Shown: positions 26,163-36,199, counted from the first letter of the stretch. The stretch: 64,000 nt of DNA from Rohdeia sp041398665 (GCA_041398665.1 JAWKUH010000018.1:1-64000); one strand, 5' to 3'. Program-made: numbers and translations. Notes: generated by a model from the letters alone, not told the origin.

Positions 26163-28106
26163 ATGGAACGAGAAGAGAATTCGATCGCACGGCGCCGCAC
26201 GGCGCGCGCTGCACTCCTCATCTCCGCGCTGCTGGGACTGGTGGCGTGCGCGCTCGGCGTCGATCGCGTGCCGGTCCAGGACTGGTGGGCGCGCCGCGGT
26301 CCGGTGGTTCCGCACGACTCGTTCCCCGGCGACTGTTCGCTGTGCCACACCGGCAACGACTGGAACACGATCAAGGACGACTTCGCGTTCGACCACGAGG
26401 CGATGACGGGCGTCGCGCTCACGGGCGCGCACGCGCAGGCGGAGTGCCTGCGTTGCCACAACGACCGCGGTCCGGTGCAGGTGTTCGCGTCGCAGGGCTG
26501 CGCGGGCTGCCACGAGAACGTCCACCGCGGCCAGCTCGGCGACAACTGTTCGGACTGCCACACCGACAGCGACTGGCGTCCGAAGGAACAGATCGCACAG
26601 CACGCGCGCACGGGCTTCCCGTTGGTCGGCGCGCACGCCGCGACGGCCTGCTGGATGTGCCACTCCGCCGCGCAGGAGGGCATCTTCACCGGTGCGTCGA
26701 CCGACTGCGCGTCGTGCCACATGAACGCGGCGACGTCGGCGACGTCGGTCGACCACGTGGCGCAGGGCTGGCTCCAGAACTGTCAGGAACGCGCACGCCC
26801 CGACCATTCGGCGGGGCCGGCTTCAAGCACACGACCTTCCCGCTGGTCGGCGCGCACAAGGGCGCGGACTGCGCCCAGTGCCACGTCGGCGGGGTCTTCT
26901 CCGGCACGCCACGGGACTGCTCCTCCTGCCACGCCGCCGAGTTCTCCGCGACGACGGACCCGAACCACACGGCGGCCGGGTTCTCGACGGACTGCCAGAC
27001 CTGCCACTCGGCGACGGCCTGGGAGAACTCGTCGTTCGTCCACACCGCCTGGAACCTGTCCGGGGCGCACGCCTTCGCGGACTGCAGCGGCTGCCACACC
27101 GGCGGCGTGTTCTCCGGGACGCCGACCGACTGCTCCGGTGTGTCACGCGACGGACTACGCCGCCGCGACGAACCCGAACCACCAGGCGGGAGGCTTCCCG
27201 ACGAGCTGCGAGACGTGCCACTCCACCTCCGCGTGGCAGGGCGCGAACTTCGACCACTCGTCGTGGCGCCTCACCGGCGCCCACGCCGGCGCGACGTGCG
27301 CGGAGTGCCACACCGGCGGCATGTACCAGGGCACGCCGACGGACTGCGCGGCGTGCCACATCGCCGCGTACAACTCGACGAGCGACCCGAACCACCAGAC
27401 GTCGGGCTTCCCGACGAACTGCGAACAGTGCCACACCACGATCATGTGGGACGGCGCGCTCTTCTCGCACACCTCGTGGCCCCTGACCGGCGCCCACCTC
27501 GGGACGAGCTGCGCGCAGTGTCACACCGGCGGCGTGTACCAGGGCACGCCCACCGACTGTGCGTCGTGCCACATCGCGGAGTACAACGGCACGAGCGACC
27601 CGAACCACACCGCGGCCGGCTTCCCGACGACGTGCCAGACCTGCCACACGACGACGATGTGGGACGGTGCGACCTTCAACCACTCCTCGTGGCCGCTGAC
27701 GGGCTCGCACGCCGCGGCGGACTGCGCCCAGTGCCACACGGGAGGCGTGTTCCAGGGGACGCCGACGGACTGCGCGTCGTGCCACCTCTCCGACTACAAC
27801 ACGACGAGCGACCCGAACCACCAGGCCGCGGGCTTCCCGACGTCGTGCCAGACGTGCCACAACACGAACACCTGGAACGGAGCGACGTTCAACCACTCCT
27901 TCCCGATCACGACCGGCAAGCACAAGAACTACGACTGCTCGGACTGCCACCTGGTGTCCAGCGACTACGCACAGTTCTCCTGCACGCACTGCCACGCACA
28001 CAACCAGTCGGAGATGCAGCAGAAGCACGACGAGGAGAACGTGCAGAACTACGTCTGGTCGTCGCCCGCCTGCTACGCCTGCCACCCGGACGGGAAGGAC
28101 GACTGA
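26163..28106 (+). CDS. ~24-heme c-type cytochrome with 213-bp tandem repeats (two small frame breaks)
   Basis: A strong GGAGGAGG site precedes the ATG at 26163. The N-terminus carries a hydrophobic segment ending LLGLVAC (residues 18-30), a possible lipobox. I count 24 CxxCH sites if two frame breaks are allowed, plus one possible degenerate site at NCQE near 26788. From 26870 the protein is built of tandem 71-residue units, each with three hemes, of the type CAQCHTGGVYQGTPTDCASCH, YNxTSDPNH, GFPTxCQTCH, FNHSSWPLTGAH. Heme codons recur at 26870, 27083, 27297, 27510, 27723 and 27936. The frame is left near 26795 and regained near 27136, where restoring one G gives CSVCH. It is probably the surface or extracellular partner of the adjacent porin. 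Confidence 0.85.
   Translation: MEREENSIARRRTARAALLISALLGLVACALGVDRVPVQDWWARRGPVVPHDSFPGDCSLCHTGNDWNTIKDDFAFDHEAMTGVALTGAHAQAECLRCHNDRGPVQVFASQGCAGCHENVHRGQLGDNCSDCHTDSDWRPKEQIAQHARTGFPLVGAHAATACWMCHSAAQEGIFTGASTDCASCHMNAATSATSVDHVAQGWLQNCQERARPDHSAGPASSTRPSRWSARTRARTAPSATSAGSSPARHGTAPPATPPSSPRRRTRTTRRPGSRRTARPATRRRPGRTRRSSTPPGTCPGRTPSRTAAAATPAACSPGRRPTAPVCHATDYAAATNPNHQAGGFPTSCETCHSTSAWQGANFDHSSWRLTGAHAGATCAECHTGGMYQGTPTDCAACHIAAYNSTSDPNHQTSGFPTNCEQCHTTIMWDGALFSHTSWPLTGAHLGTSCAQCHTGGVYQGTPTDCASCHIAEYNGTSDPNHTAAGFPTTCQTCHTTTMWDGATFNHSSWPLTGSHAAADCAQCHTGGVFQGTPTDCASCHLSDYNTTSDPNHQAAGFPTSCQTCHNTNTWNGATFNHSFPITTGKHKNYDCSDCHLVSSDYAQFSCTHCHAHNQSEMQQKHDEENVQNYVWSSPACYACHPDGKDD
26870..27945 (+). repeat. 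Five tandem 213-bp units encoding tri-heme modules
   Basis: The first heme codon of each unit lies at 26870, 27083, 27297, 27510, 27723 and 27936, giving spacings of 213, 214, 213, 213 and 213. The single 214 locates an extra base between 27083 and 27297, which is where the frame changes (GG at about 27136). The units are similar in DNA as well as protein, so slippage or recombination could change heme number. Confidence 0.85.
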
Positions 28107-28136
28107 CCCGCTCCCCGACCCGCGCCGACGGACTCG

Positions 28137-29843
28137 TCACTCGATACCCGGAACGAGGGGCGCCGCGCTCCAGCGCCGCTCGTCGGGTGTGACCTCGGAG
28201 AAGCGGAGGATCGCGTAGCGACCCGCCTGCACGACGAGCTCGAGTCGCGGTGAGGCCGCGAGGACGGCGTAGTCCTCGTGGTCGTCGACCACCACGTACT
28301 CCGGTCGGTAGCGGTCGAGGTAGGCGTCGACGAGGTCGTTGCTCGTGAGGTCGCGAGGGACCAGGAGTCCGGTGTTGCCGCCGTACAGGTAGAGGACCCA
28401 GGGGTCGGTCGACGCCACGAGCGCACTCGGTTCGAACAGGGTCGCTGCCGCACGGGCTTGTTGCACCTGAGGTAGCGGACTCGGAGGCCGGCGACCAGCT
28501 GCGAGGTCCCCGACCACGTCGATTGCGCGCCCGACTCCTCGGGCGACCTCGCCGTCGGCGAGGACTCCGAGCGCCAGGAGCGTCACGGGGATCGCTCCGA
28601 GCGACCGCCCGGTCGAACGTCGGACCCAGGCGAACAGCTCCTCGCTCGCGTCCGCCAGGAGGAAGAGCAGCGGAACCATGGCCGGCACCGGGTAGCGCAG
28701 CGGTGCGAAGCCGCTCCAGGCGATGACGCCGCTCGTGACGACGCCGAGCGCGAGGAACGCGGCGTAGCGCCGGACGAACGCCCGCTCGACGACCACTCCC
28801 TCCCCGTCGGCGCGGGCGACGCTCCGGCCCCGCCGGAGGAACGCGTGGACCAGCACGGGGACAGCGATCCAACCGACGAAGAGGTAGCCGCGCTCGAGGA
28901 ACAGTGCCCTCGTCAACGCCAGCATGTTCGATCGGACGCGGAGGAGGATCTGGTCCAGGTTCGCGGCGACGAAGGCCACGGGATCGGTCTCTCGCAGAAC
29001 GAAGTTGGAGACCTCGGGCGTGTCGAGGACGACGAACATCACGCCGTAGTGGGAGTACGGGGCGATGCCCTGGTACTCGGTCGCCACGGCGACGACGACG
29101 GCGCGAACCAGCACGAACGTCGCGACGAGGACCCACAGCGGGACGGAGCGGAGGGCTTTCCGGGGCCCCACCGTGAAGAGGAACGCGAGGACGGCCGCGG
29201 GGACGACGACCGACAGGTTCGGGCGGGTCGCCCACGCCAGGACGGCGAAGAGCGCGAACCCCAGGGCCGGCAGGACCCCGGAGAACGCCCTACGCGCGAG
29301 GAGGATCGAGAGGGCCAGGACGCCGGCCGCCGTGCACTCGGTGAGCAGCATCGACGCGTGGAGCGCCCAGACGGGCGACACGACGAGCGCGAGTGCCGCG
29401 AACCCGGCGGCAGCCCTCCCCACGAACCGCCGCGAGACGAGGTAGCAGACGGCCGCGAGGAGTCCTGCCCATGCCGCGTGCACGAGGTGGACACCGACGA
29501 AGTCCGCGCCGAGCCTCAGCGCCAGGGCGATCAACAGCGAGAGGACCGGCGGCCTGACGGCGAACGCGGGGACCGGTAGCGCACGACGTCGTCCAGGTAC
29601 GACGAGTAGAGGACGGGCTCGACCCAGCCCTTGCCGCAGTTCCACAGGTGGGCCGTCGCGAGGTAGCCGACCGCATCGGGCGGCAGTCGCGGTGCGGGAG
29701 GATTCGCGGAAGCGCGAGGGCGATCGGGACAGCACGGCGACCGCCAATGCGTGATCGCCGCGTCCGGGACCCTGAGCCGCGACGTGCGCGACGAGGGTTG
29801 GGGTCCACGTTCGAAACGCTCCGGTCCGCAGGCGAGCCGTCAT
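28137..29843 (-). pseudogene. Polytopic GT39-like glycosyltransferase, two frame breaks
   Basis: From about 29570 down to the stop at 28137 one frame gives ~480 residues with about ten hydrophobic segments (LVHAAWAGLLAAVCYLVS, GFAALALVVSPVWAL, VLPALGFALFAVLAWATRPN), an RPNL turn and a C-terminal periplasmic domain. This fits dolichyl-phosphate-mannose-type (GT39/GT83) transferases, which add sugars from lipid carriers on the outer face of the inner membrane. The N-terminal part lies in two other frames: MTARLRTGAFRTWTPTLV from 29843, then ALPRILPHRDCRPDAVGYLATAHLWNCG, before joining the long frame near 29575. The breaks look like indels; I cannot tell error from decay. Confidence 0.6.
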
Positions 29844-30699
29844 CCGTACGTCGGTGCGTCGCGGGCAGCGCGGGATCCGACGCGCACATCCTAGCGGCGA
29901 ACGGCGAACTCGCCCGAGTACCCGCTCACGCAGCGACCGAACGGGCAACATCGGAGCCGGGCGGAGCGGACTCGACGGACCGACGACGAACGACACCGCA
30001 ACCGCCTCCGTGCCCGCTCCACCTCGCTCGCCCGGTACCTCCGCACCGCCGCACTCCTCGCCTTCGTGATCGCGCCCACCCCGCGGCACCACGACGCCGG
30101 GGGCGGCGAGCGGACGAGCGCGCCCTCCGGTGCCGGTCCCCGCCCGGCGCACCTCGAACTCGAGTCGCTCGAGCGATTCATGGCGAGCGGATCCGTCCCG
30201 AACTCTCGGTCGGTGTCGTGGGCGCCGGCGTCGAGCTCGCCCATGCGCGGGCGTGCGCGAACGCGGCGGCGTCGACACGCTGCGTCCCGGCGACCGCCAG
30301 TGGCGTGCGCGGGCAGCACCGGCAAGACGATCGTCGCCGCGGTCGCCCGGCTCGCCCAGGAGGGGTACCTCGCGCTCGACACCAGGTCGCGCAGCACCCT
30401 CGGCGGACGCGACCGGTTCGAGCCGACTTCCGAACGGCGACGGGCTGCGGATCGAGCACCTGCTACGCCAACGCCCTGACTCCCGCACGACGTTCACACC
30501 GGAGCTGGCCGACGGCTCGCTCGCCGAGCCGGACCGCGAGTGGGTGCCCGAGGACCTGCTCGCGTACGTCCTCGACGCGGAGCCGCTCTTCGCACCGGGC
30601 GCAGCCCGCGTTCCCGTCAGACCGCGATCGTGCGGCGGCGCCAGCGCTCGCGCATGCGTATGCCGGGGCCTGACACGCGACGGAGTGGAGCCGACTCGG
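29844..30699 (+). other. Unassigned region, possible degenerate coding sequence
   Basis: No uninterrupted gene is convincing here. On the plus strand, pieces in different frames look coding: a signal-like LARYLRTAALLAFVIAP near 30030, LELESLERFMASG near 30150, ELSVGVVGAGVELAHA near 30205, and IEHLLRQRPDSRTTF with EWVPEDLLAYVLDAEPLF at 30450-30590. They could be remnants of one exported protein broken by several indels, but I recognise no family. It lies between two other disrupted polysaccharide genes. Confidence 0.3.
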
Positions 30700-32024
30700 C
30701 GTGTGCCGCTTTGCCTGAAACGGCACGGCACCGCCGCGCACACACCGCCCCGCCGCGAGCAGAGGATCGGTGACACCATCGCGTTGAGCAGGCAGTCCAC
30801 CTCCGGCGAAGAGCACGACGAGCAGTCCAACGTCGTCGGGAGCGCGCGTGCACCGCGGAACCAGCGCGGTCCCCGTTCGCGACGCATCCAGACGAAGAGC
30901 GGCGCGAGCAGCACGAACATGAGTCCGCCGAGCCCGAGCAGTCCGTGCATGTTGAGGTAGAGCGTCCAGAGTCCGTCCGGCACGACGTAGCCGTCCGGAC
31001 ACCGCGGTCCCAGAGCACGAAGCCGCGCCGGAAGCCGCCCCACCCGAACCACGGTCGTTCCGAGCGGCCTTGTCCGCGAGCAGTCGTTCCGCCTCGAAGC
31101 GGTAGTCGAGCGACTCCGCGCGATCGGGGAAACCCGCCTCCTCGATCGCGGTGACGACGTTCGAGCCGTCCCACGCGTTCGTCGTGCGAAGCCCGACGTA
31201 GATCAGGGGGAGCGCGACGAGGACGTAGGCAACCCATGGAGCCGTGCGCACGCCGAGCCGCCAGACACCGACGCCGACGAACATGAGCCTGATCGCCCCG
31301 CTCGACTTGCACAGCACCGTCGTCGCGACGAGCCCGGCCGCGACGACGGACGTCGAGCGAGGTAGCGGCGCCGCGGCTCGGCGCGGACGAGCGCCAGCGC
31401 GCACAGCGCCGCCGTCGCCATGAACATGCCCACCATCAGACCGTGGTGCATGAAGACCGTCGGACGCCAACCGCCGAAGCGCACGACCTGGGTGAAGCCG
31501 CTGGCGTGGGCGTAGTAGCCGTAGAGCTGCGCGTGGAGCTGCGGACTCATGCGGAGCTCCCACGCGCACAGCGGGACGTAGGCGAGTCCGCCCCATACGA
31601 CGGCGCGCGCGAGGAGCGTCGCGCCCTCGCGCGACCCGAGGTACAGGCGCCCGAGCAGCCACGGCACGCCCCACAGGAGCGTCATGTTGACGGCGTTCGC
31701 GAACCCGTCGTACGCGCCGAGCTCGTTCGAGATCGAGCTCGCGAGCGGCGAGACGCAGAGCGCGACGATCCCGAGATCGACGAAGCCGGGCCGGAACGCG
31801 AGCAGCGTCGAGAGGTCGACGAGGACCACGCCGACGAGGCACCCCAGCGCGATGGCCGCGGCCTTGTCGTACTCGACGAGCGGGAGGTCGATCGTGGCGA
31901 CGGGCAGGAACAGCCAACCCGCGACGTACGCGAACGCGACGGCGCGCCGCGCCCCGAGCACCGCGAAGAGGACCGGGACGAGCGCCGCGAAGCCGAACAG
32001 GAAGAGCGGGACGAGCGAGGGCAT
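30700..32024 (-). pseudogene. O-antigen ligase / polymerase-like membrane protein, several frame breaks
   Basis: The first ~220 residues (MPSLVPLFLFGFAALVPVLF... to ALCALALVRAEPRRRYL) read cleanly from the ATG at 32024. They show about six hydrophobic helices, then a periplasmic-loop-like region with HASGFTQVVRFGGWRPTVFMHHG, typical of the O-antigen ligase (WaaL)/Wzy superfamily. The frame then moves near 31355 (VVAAGLVATTVLCKSSGAIRLM), near 31080 (FGWGGFRRGFVLWD) and near 31000 (WTLYLNMHGLLGLGGLMFVLL); the 3' end is uncertain at about 30700. It would polymerise or ligate repeat units in the periplasm. Its ATG overlaps the flippase stop (TGATG), so it belongs to that operon. Error versus decay is unresolved. 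Confidence 0.6.
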
Positions 32025-33499
32025 CAGGCCAGCCCCACCTTCTTGTAGCGCTGCACGCCCTGCGCGACGGCGAGGCCGAGCAACAGCGCGCCGAACCCGA
32101 TCTCGAGCGCGTACCCCGGCAGCGGGCGCAGTTCGGTGTGGGCCACGAGTTGGATCCGCCACCCCGCGACGCACACGACGAGCGCGGCGAGACTGGCGAG
32201 CGCGTCCTGACGGACGACCGAGATCCCGACGCCGCGCACGACCCACTGGACGACGAGCTGCTCGATCGCGGCTCCCGCGACGAGTCCGACGAGGAAGCCG
32301 TGGAAGCCCGCGACGTGGAAGCCGATCAGCGTGCCGCCGGCCTTCGACACGAACGCCGCGAGGTTGACGGCGGCGAGCGCGCGCGTGGCTCCTCGCACGA
32401 GCAGCACGCGGTCCGCCGTCTGCTTCAGCAGCGCGAACCAGCCCGCGAGGCACAGCCACTGCGCGATCCATCCCGCGTCGTGGTAGTCCGCGCGGTAGAG
32501 CGTACGGAAGAACAGCGGCGCGAACCAGAACACCGCGAGCAGCATCGCGCCGAGGCCGACGAGCAGCGTCGCGCGCTGCCGCAGGAAGGCCTGCTCGAGC
32601 CCCGCGCTGTCGCTGCGGTCGTACGCGGCGAGGAGCGGGTACTGCACGTTGCCCGAGAGGTGCCCGGAGAGCACCGTCGGGATCGTGGCGATCGTGCCCG
32701 CCATGCCGTACACGCCGAGCATGCCGATGGAGTCGACGAGCTTGCCGAGGATCAGGCGGTCGGACTGCAGTGCGAGGAACGTGATGCAGGTGCTTACGAA
32801 GACCCAGCGGCCGAAGTGCATGAGCTCGCGCAGCGCCGCGGACTCGATGCGCAGTCGGTCGTGCGCGCCGGGCAGCGCGACGTGGCTCAGCAGCGCGATC
32901 ACGGCGCACTGTGCGACGTTGCCGGCGACGAGGGCCCAGATGTTCGGACTGAGCGATGCCCACACGACGCACACCGTGATCGACGCGGCCTGCGCGACGA
33001 GCTCGACCGCGGTCTTCCGACCGAGTGCGAGGTCGCGGGTGACCGTGAACCACTTCGTCGAGTTGAAGCCCTGGAGGACGGCCGTGAGGCAGGCCGCGCG
33101 CACCGGCCAGAGCAGCGTCGGCGCCTCGTAGTAGTCGACGAACCAGGGCGCGAGCAAATAGCCGACGATGCCGATCGTGATCCCGCGCAGGAGCTGGATC
33201 GTGAACGCGGTGTGCGCGAAGGCGCTCTCGCGACCGCGTCGGCTCTGGACGAGGCACGGGCCGATGCCGACGTCGCTGAACATCCCGATGCCGAGGAGCA
33301 GCAGCGAGACGAGGACCATCTCACCGAAGACCTCCGGGAAGAGGAGGTCGGCGAGCAGGACGTTGCTCGCCAGGCGGAGGACGTTGCCCAGTCCGTAGCC
33401 CCCGACGGTGAAGAGGGAGCTGCGACGCGCGCGCCGCTCGAGCTCGGGGCGCTCGAGCTCGGGTTCCGCGGCTTCGGCGTTCGCTTCCTGCTGGGACAT
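32024..33499 (-). CDS. Polysaccharide flippase, Wzx / MATE-like superfamily
   Basis: The product has 491 residues and about 12-14 membrane helices. It has a lipopolysaccharide-export-type start (RRSSLFTVGGYGLGNVLRLASNVLLADLL) and the internal phrase GFNSTKWFTVTRDLALGRKTAVELVAQ, close to WzxC-type transporters. It should move the lipid-linked repeat unit from the cytoplasmic to the periplasmic face of the inner membrane. The ATG at 33499 gives a short hydrophilic lead (residues 1-28) before the first helix. The frame is open further upstream into repeat DNA, which I regard as chance. It is followed by the overlapping ligase/polymerase-like gene. Confidence 0.85.
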   Translation of the reverse strand: MSQQEANAEAAEPELERPELERRARRSSLFTVGGYGLGNVLRLASNVLLADLLFPEVFGEMVLVSLLLLGIGMFSDVGIGPCLVQSRRGRESAFAHTAFTIQLLRGITIGIVGYLLAPWFVDYYEAPTLLWPVRAACLTAVLQGFNSTKWFTVTRDLALGRKTAVELVAQAASITVCVVWASLSPNIWALVAGNVAQCAVIALLSHVALPGAHDRLRIESAALRELMHFGRWVFVSTCITFLALQSDRLILGKLVDSIGMLGVYGMAGTIATIPTVLSGHLSGNVQYPLLAAYDRSDSAGLEQAFLRQRATLLVGLGAMLLAVFWFAPLFFRTLYRADYHDAGWIAQWLCLAGWFALLKQTADRVLLVRGATRALAAVNLAAFVSKAGGTLIGFHVAGFHGFLVGLVAGAAIEQLVVQWVVRGVGISVVRQDALASLAALVVCVAGWRIQLVAHTELRPLPGYALEIGFGALLLGLAVAQGVQRYKKVGLA

Positions 33500-34215
33500 G
33501 GGAGGACCGGGCGCACCGGCGAACCGCCGCACCGACGACGCTTCATCGGCCGCGACCGAGGCGAGGCGCGACGTCGCGCAGGGCCCCGTCGCACGCCTGG
33601 GTCGGGGTGGAGGGCGTTCGGAAAGTCTTTCCGGGTCCCCGCGTCGGGGGGAAGGTCGAGGGAGCGCGGGGACGAGCGAGCGCGCCGGGAGCGAGGTGTT
33701 GCGCTCGCCTGCGGCGCCGAAGGCCACGCAGGAAACACGAAGGGAACCACAGAAGGGACACGAAGAGCACGAAGGCGCTGCTGCGCGGCGCTGGACCCAG
33801 GGACCCGTCGGACGGTTCACGTCCCACGGGTTCCTGCGTCTTCGATGTGGTCCGCCGCCGAAGGCGGCGCTTCGTGTCCTTCTGCGTGCTTCAGGTTTCG
33901 ATTCCGCGCGGCGCGAAGCGGCGCGCTGCGTCCCGCGCGGCCGGCAGCCGCGCCGCGCCTCGCGACGTGCACGAGGCGCTGCGCTCGAGGCCTTCTCGGC
34001 GCCGAAGGCCACGCAGTTTCGACACGAAGAACGCAGGAAGGACACGAAGAACACGAAGGCGCCGCCGGAACGCAGGGACCGGCGCGCCGCGCCCGCGGGT
34101 CCCTGCGTTCCTTCCGTGGTCCGCCGCCGAAGGCGGCGCTTCGCGGTCTCGCGTGACTCTGTGTCCTCTGTGTCTCCCTGTGAATTCATCCGCGCGGCCG
34201 GCAGGCCGCGCCGCG
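33500..34215. repeat. Composite palindromic intergenic repeat, copy 2 (long)
   Basis: This is the divergent gap between the flippase and the PhoX-like gene. From about 33700 it holds the same modules as copy 1: CGGCGCCGAAGG-type hairpins at about 33712 and 34000, CCGCCGAAGGCGGCG hairpins at about 33852 and 34125, a GCGGGTCCCTGCG palindrome near 34100, and GCGCGGCCGGCAGGCCGCGC near 34193. Purine-rich linkers of the type GAACACGAAGG lie between them. Two element copies appear to be arranged head to tail. Bases 33500-33700 show nothing else. Confidence 0.65.
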
Positions 34216-34438
34216 CCTCGAGACGTACACGACGCACCACCCTCGTTCTCCCGACACATCAAGGAACGACGGCCACGACATCAAAGCTCCTCACCGAACA
34301 CGATCTCGAAGCGACGACCACACTCCCCAAACACTCCGCGAGGAGGATGCTCGCGCGTCCACGGTCGGACGCGAAGAACGCCCGCGCGCGTCGCTCGCAG
34401 CGCGCGCGGGCACCCACCCCTCGGACGGAACCACACAC
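34216..34438 (+). other. Non-coding leader upstream of the PhoX-like gene
   Basis: These 223 bases are less GC-rich than the surroundings (for example near 34260-34340). They contain no gene or clear operator. A promoter for the gene at 34439 is expected here; I see no convincing Pho-box-like repeat. Confidence 0.35.
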
Positions 34439-36199
34439 GTGAAGAAGAAGGAAGTGACCACGCTCGCCGGCCTGGCCCTCTGCGCCGGCCTGACCGCGAC
34501 CCCCGCTCTGGCGAACGACGACCCGATGGCCGTCGGGTCGAACGGCTACCAGGTCTCGAAGCCCGTCCACACGGTCGGCGAGAGCTTCTTCGGGACGACG
34601 GGGGCGCTCAACCCGCTCACCGCCGGCACCTACACGCCGGTCGGCGTCATGGACGGCATCGGCGCCTTCGAGCTCGACAAGAAGACGGTCCGCGTCTTCG
34701 TGAACCACGAACTCGGACAGGATCGCGGCTACGCCTACGAGGTCCTGGCCGCCGGCGGCGGGACCGTCAGCCTGACGGGCGCGCGCGTCTCCTACTTCGA
34801 CATCGACAAGAAGTCGCGCACGATCGTCGACGCCGGGCTCGCCTACGGCCGCATCCACGACGCGAACGGCCAGCTCGTCTCCGACACGTCGTTCCTCTCG
34901 AACGGCTTCACCGGTCTCAGCCGTCTGTGCTCGGCCGGGCTCTTCGAGGCCGGCACGTACAACCTCGCGGACACCATCTTCTTCACCGGCGAGGAGGACG
35001 GCGGCAACTTCAACCCGATCGGCGGCGCGCTGTGGGCGCTCGACGCGGACCACGGCGCGCTCTGGCAGGTGCCCGAGCTCGGCCACGGCGCCTGGGAGAA
35101 CGTCACCGCGCTCGACGCGAAGAAGTTCAAGAAGGACGCCTTCCAGCAGTTCCCGATCCTCAACGCGATCTGGAACCTCTTCGCGGCGAAGAAGTACGTC
35201 GCGATCGCGCTGTCCGACGACACGTCGCCCTTCGACGCCGACACGCCCTCGAACGGCGAGGCCGAGGCCGCCCCGATGTTCCTGTACGTCGGCGCCAAGC
35301 ACCACTTCGGCGACTTCGTCGACCGCAACGGGCTCGGCGACGGCGACCTCTACGTGTGGGTCTCGAAGACGGGCGAGCTGTCGCCGCTCGACTTCAACGG
35401 CTCGGGCTCGCTGAAGGGCCGCTGGGTCGAGATCGACAACGATCGCAAGGCGGCGCTCGCGTCGAACGACGGGTCGACCGGCTACGACCAGTACGGCTTC
35501 CCGACGCAGAAGAACCTGTGGCTCCAGGCCGAGGCCGTCGGCGCGTTCCAGTTCTCGCGCCCCGAGGACGTCGCGACGAACCCGAAGAACGGCACGCAGT
35601 TCGCGCTGGCCTCGACCGGCGTCGACACCTTCGCCGTCGACCCGATCAGCGGGAACGGCGTCGACACGTTCGGCACGATCTACCTGTTCGACACGAACTT
35701 CAAGACGATGAACTGCGAGCTCACCATCGTGTACGACGGTGACGCCGACCCCGCGCGGGCCCTGCGCTCGCCGGACAACCTCGACTGGGCCGACGACGGC
35801 TACCTGTACGTCCAGGAGGACAAGGCCGAGACCGACACGCTCACGGGCGAGTTCCTCTTCGGCCCGACCGCGGTCAACACGAACGAAGCCGGCATCGTCC
35901 GCGTCGACGTCGGCTCGGGAGCCACGTTGCGCGTCGCGAACATCGACCGCTCGGTCGTGCTCGACGGCTCGATCGCGAACCCCGAGAACGCGGTCGACAC
36001 GCTCTCGAGCGTCGGCGACTGGGAGACCTCGGGCATCCTCGACGTCTCCAAGCTGTTCGGCGAGAAGAAGGGCACGCTCTTCCTCTTCGACGTCCAGGCC
36101 CACGGCATCCAGGACCAGGACCAGTTCGACGCGACGTCGCGTATCAGCGACTTCGACCTCGTCGAGGGCGGTCAGCTCCTCTTCCTCGAGAAGAAGTGA
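34439..36199 (+). CDS. Secreted PhoX-like (DUF839) phosphatase-family protein
   Basis: The product has 586 residues from a GTG start, with a signal peptide (TLAGLALCAGLTATPALA). The mature part is a single PhoX/DUF839-type propeller: VRVFVNHELGQDRGYAYE near the N-terminus, FFTGEEDGG, DRKAALAS, FSRPEDVATNPKNGTQFALAS, a central RSPDNLDWADDGYLYVQED and ETSGILDVS near the C-terminus. These are the metal-site and blade motifs of calcium/iron-dependent alkaline phosphatases. Codon use is notably regular, suggesting high expression. A strong terminator follows at 36270. It would scavenge phosphate outside the cell; actual phosphatase activity is inferred. Confidence 0.85.
   Translation: MKKKEVTTLAGLALCAGLTATPALANDDPMAVGSNGYQVSKPVHTVGESFFGTTGALNPLTAGTYTPVGVMDGIGAFELDKKTVRVFVNHELGQDRGYAYEVLAAGGGTVSLTGARVSYFDIDKKSRTIVDAGLAYGRIHDANGQLVSDTSFLSNGFTGLSRLCSAGLFEAGTYNLADTIFFTGEEDGGNFNPIGGALWALDADHGALWQVPELGHGAWENVTALDAKKFKKDAFQQFPILNAIWNLFAAKKYVAIALSDDTSPFDADTPSNGEAEAAPMFLYVGAKHHFGDFVDRNGLGDGDLYVWVSKTGELSPLDFNGSGSLKGRWVEIDNDRKAALASNDGSTGYDQYGFPTQKNLWLQAEAVGAFQFSRPEDVATNPKNGTQFALASTGVDTFAVDPISGNGVDTFGTIYLFDTNFKTMNCELTIVYDGDADPARALRSPDNLDWADDGYLYVQEDKAETDTLTGEFLFGPTAVNTNEAGIVRVDVGSGATLRVANIDRSVVLDGSIANPENAVDTLSSVGDWETSGILDVSKLFGEKKGTLFLFDVQAHGIQDQDQFDATSRISDFDLVEGGQLLFLEKK

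Noticed and set aside
22098..28106. Direct homolog of MtrCAB
   Set aside because: Heme number, length and barrel type do not match decaheme MtrA/MtrC or MtrB; only the general porin-plus-cytochrome arrangement is similar.
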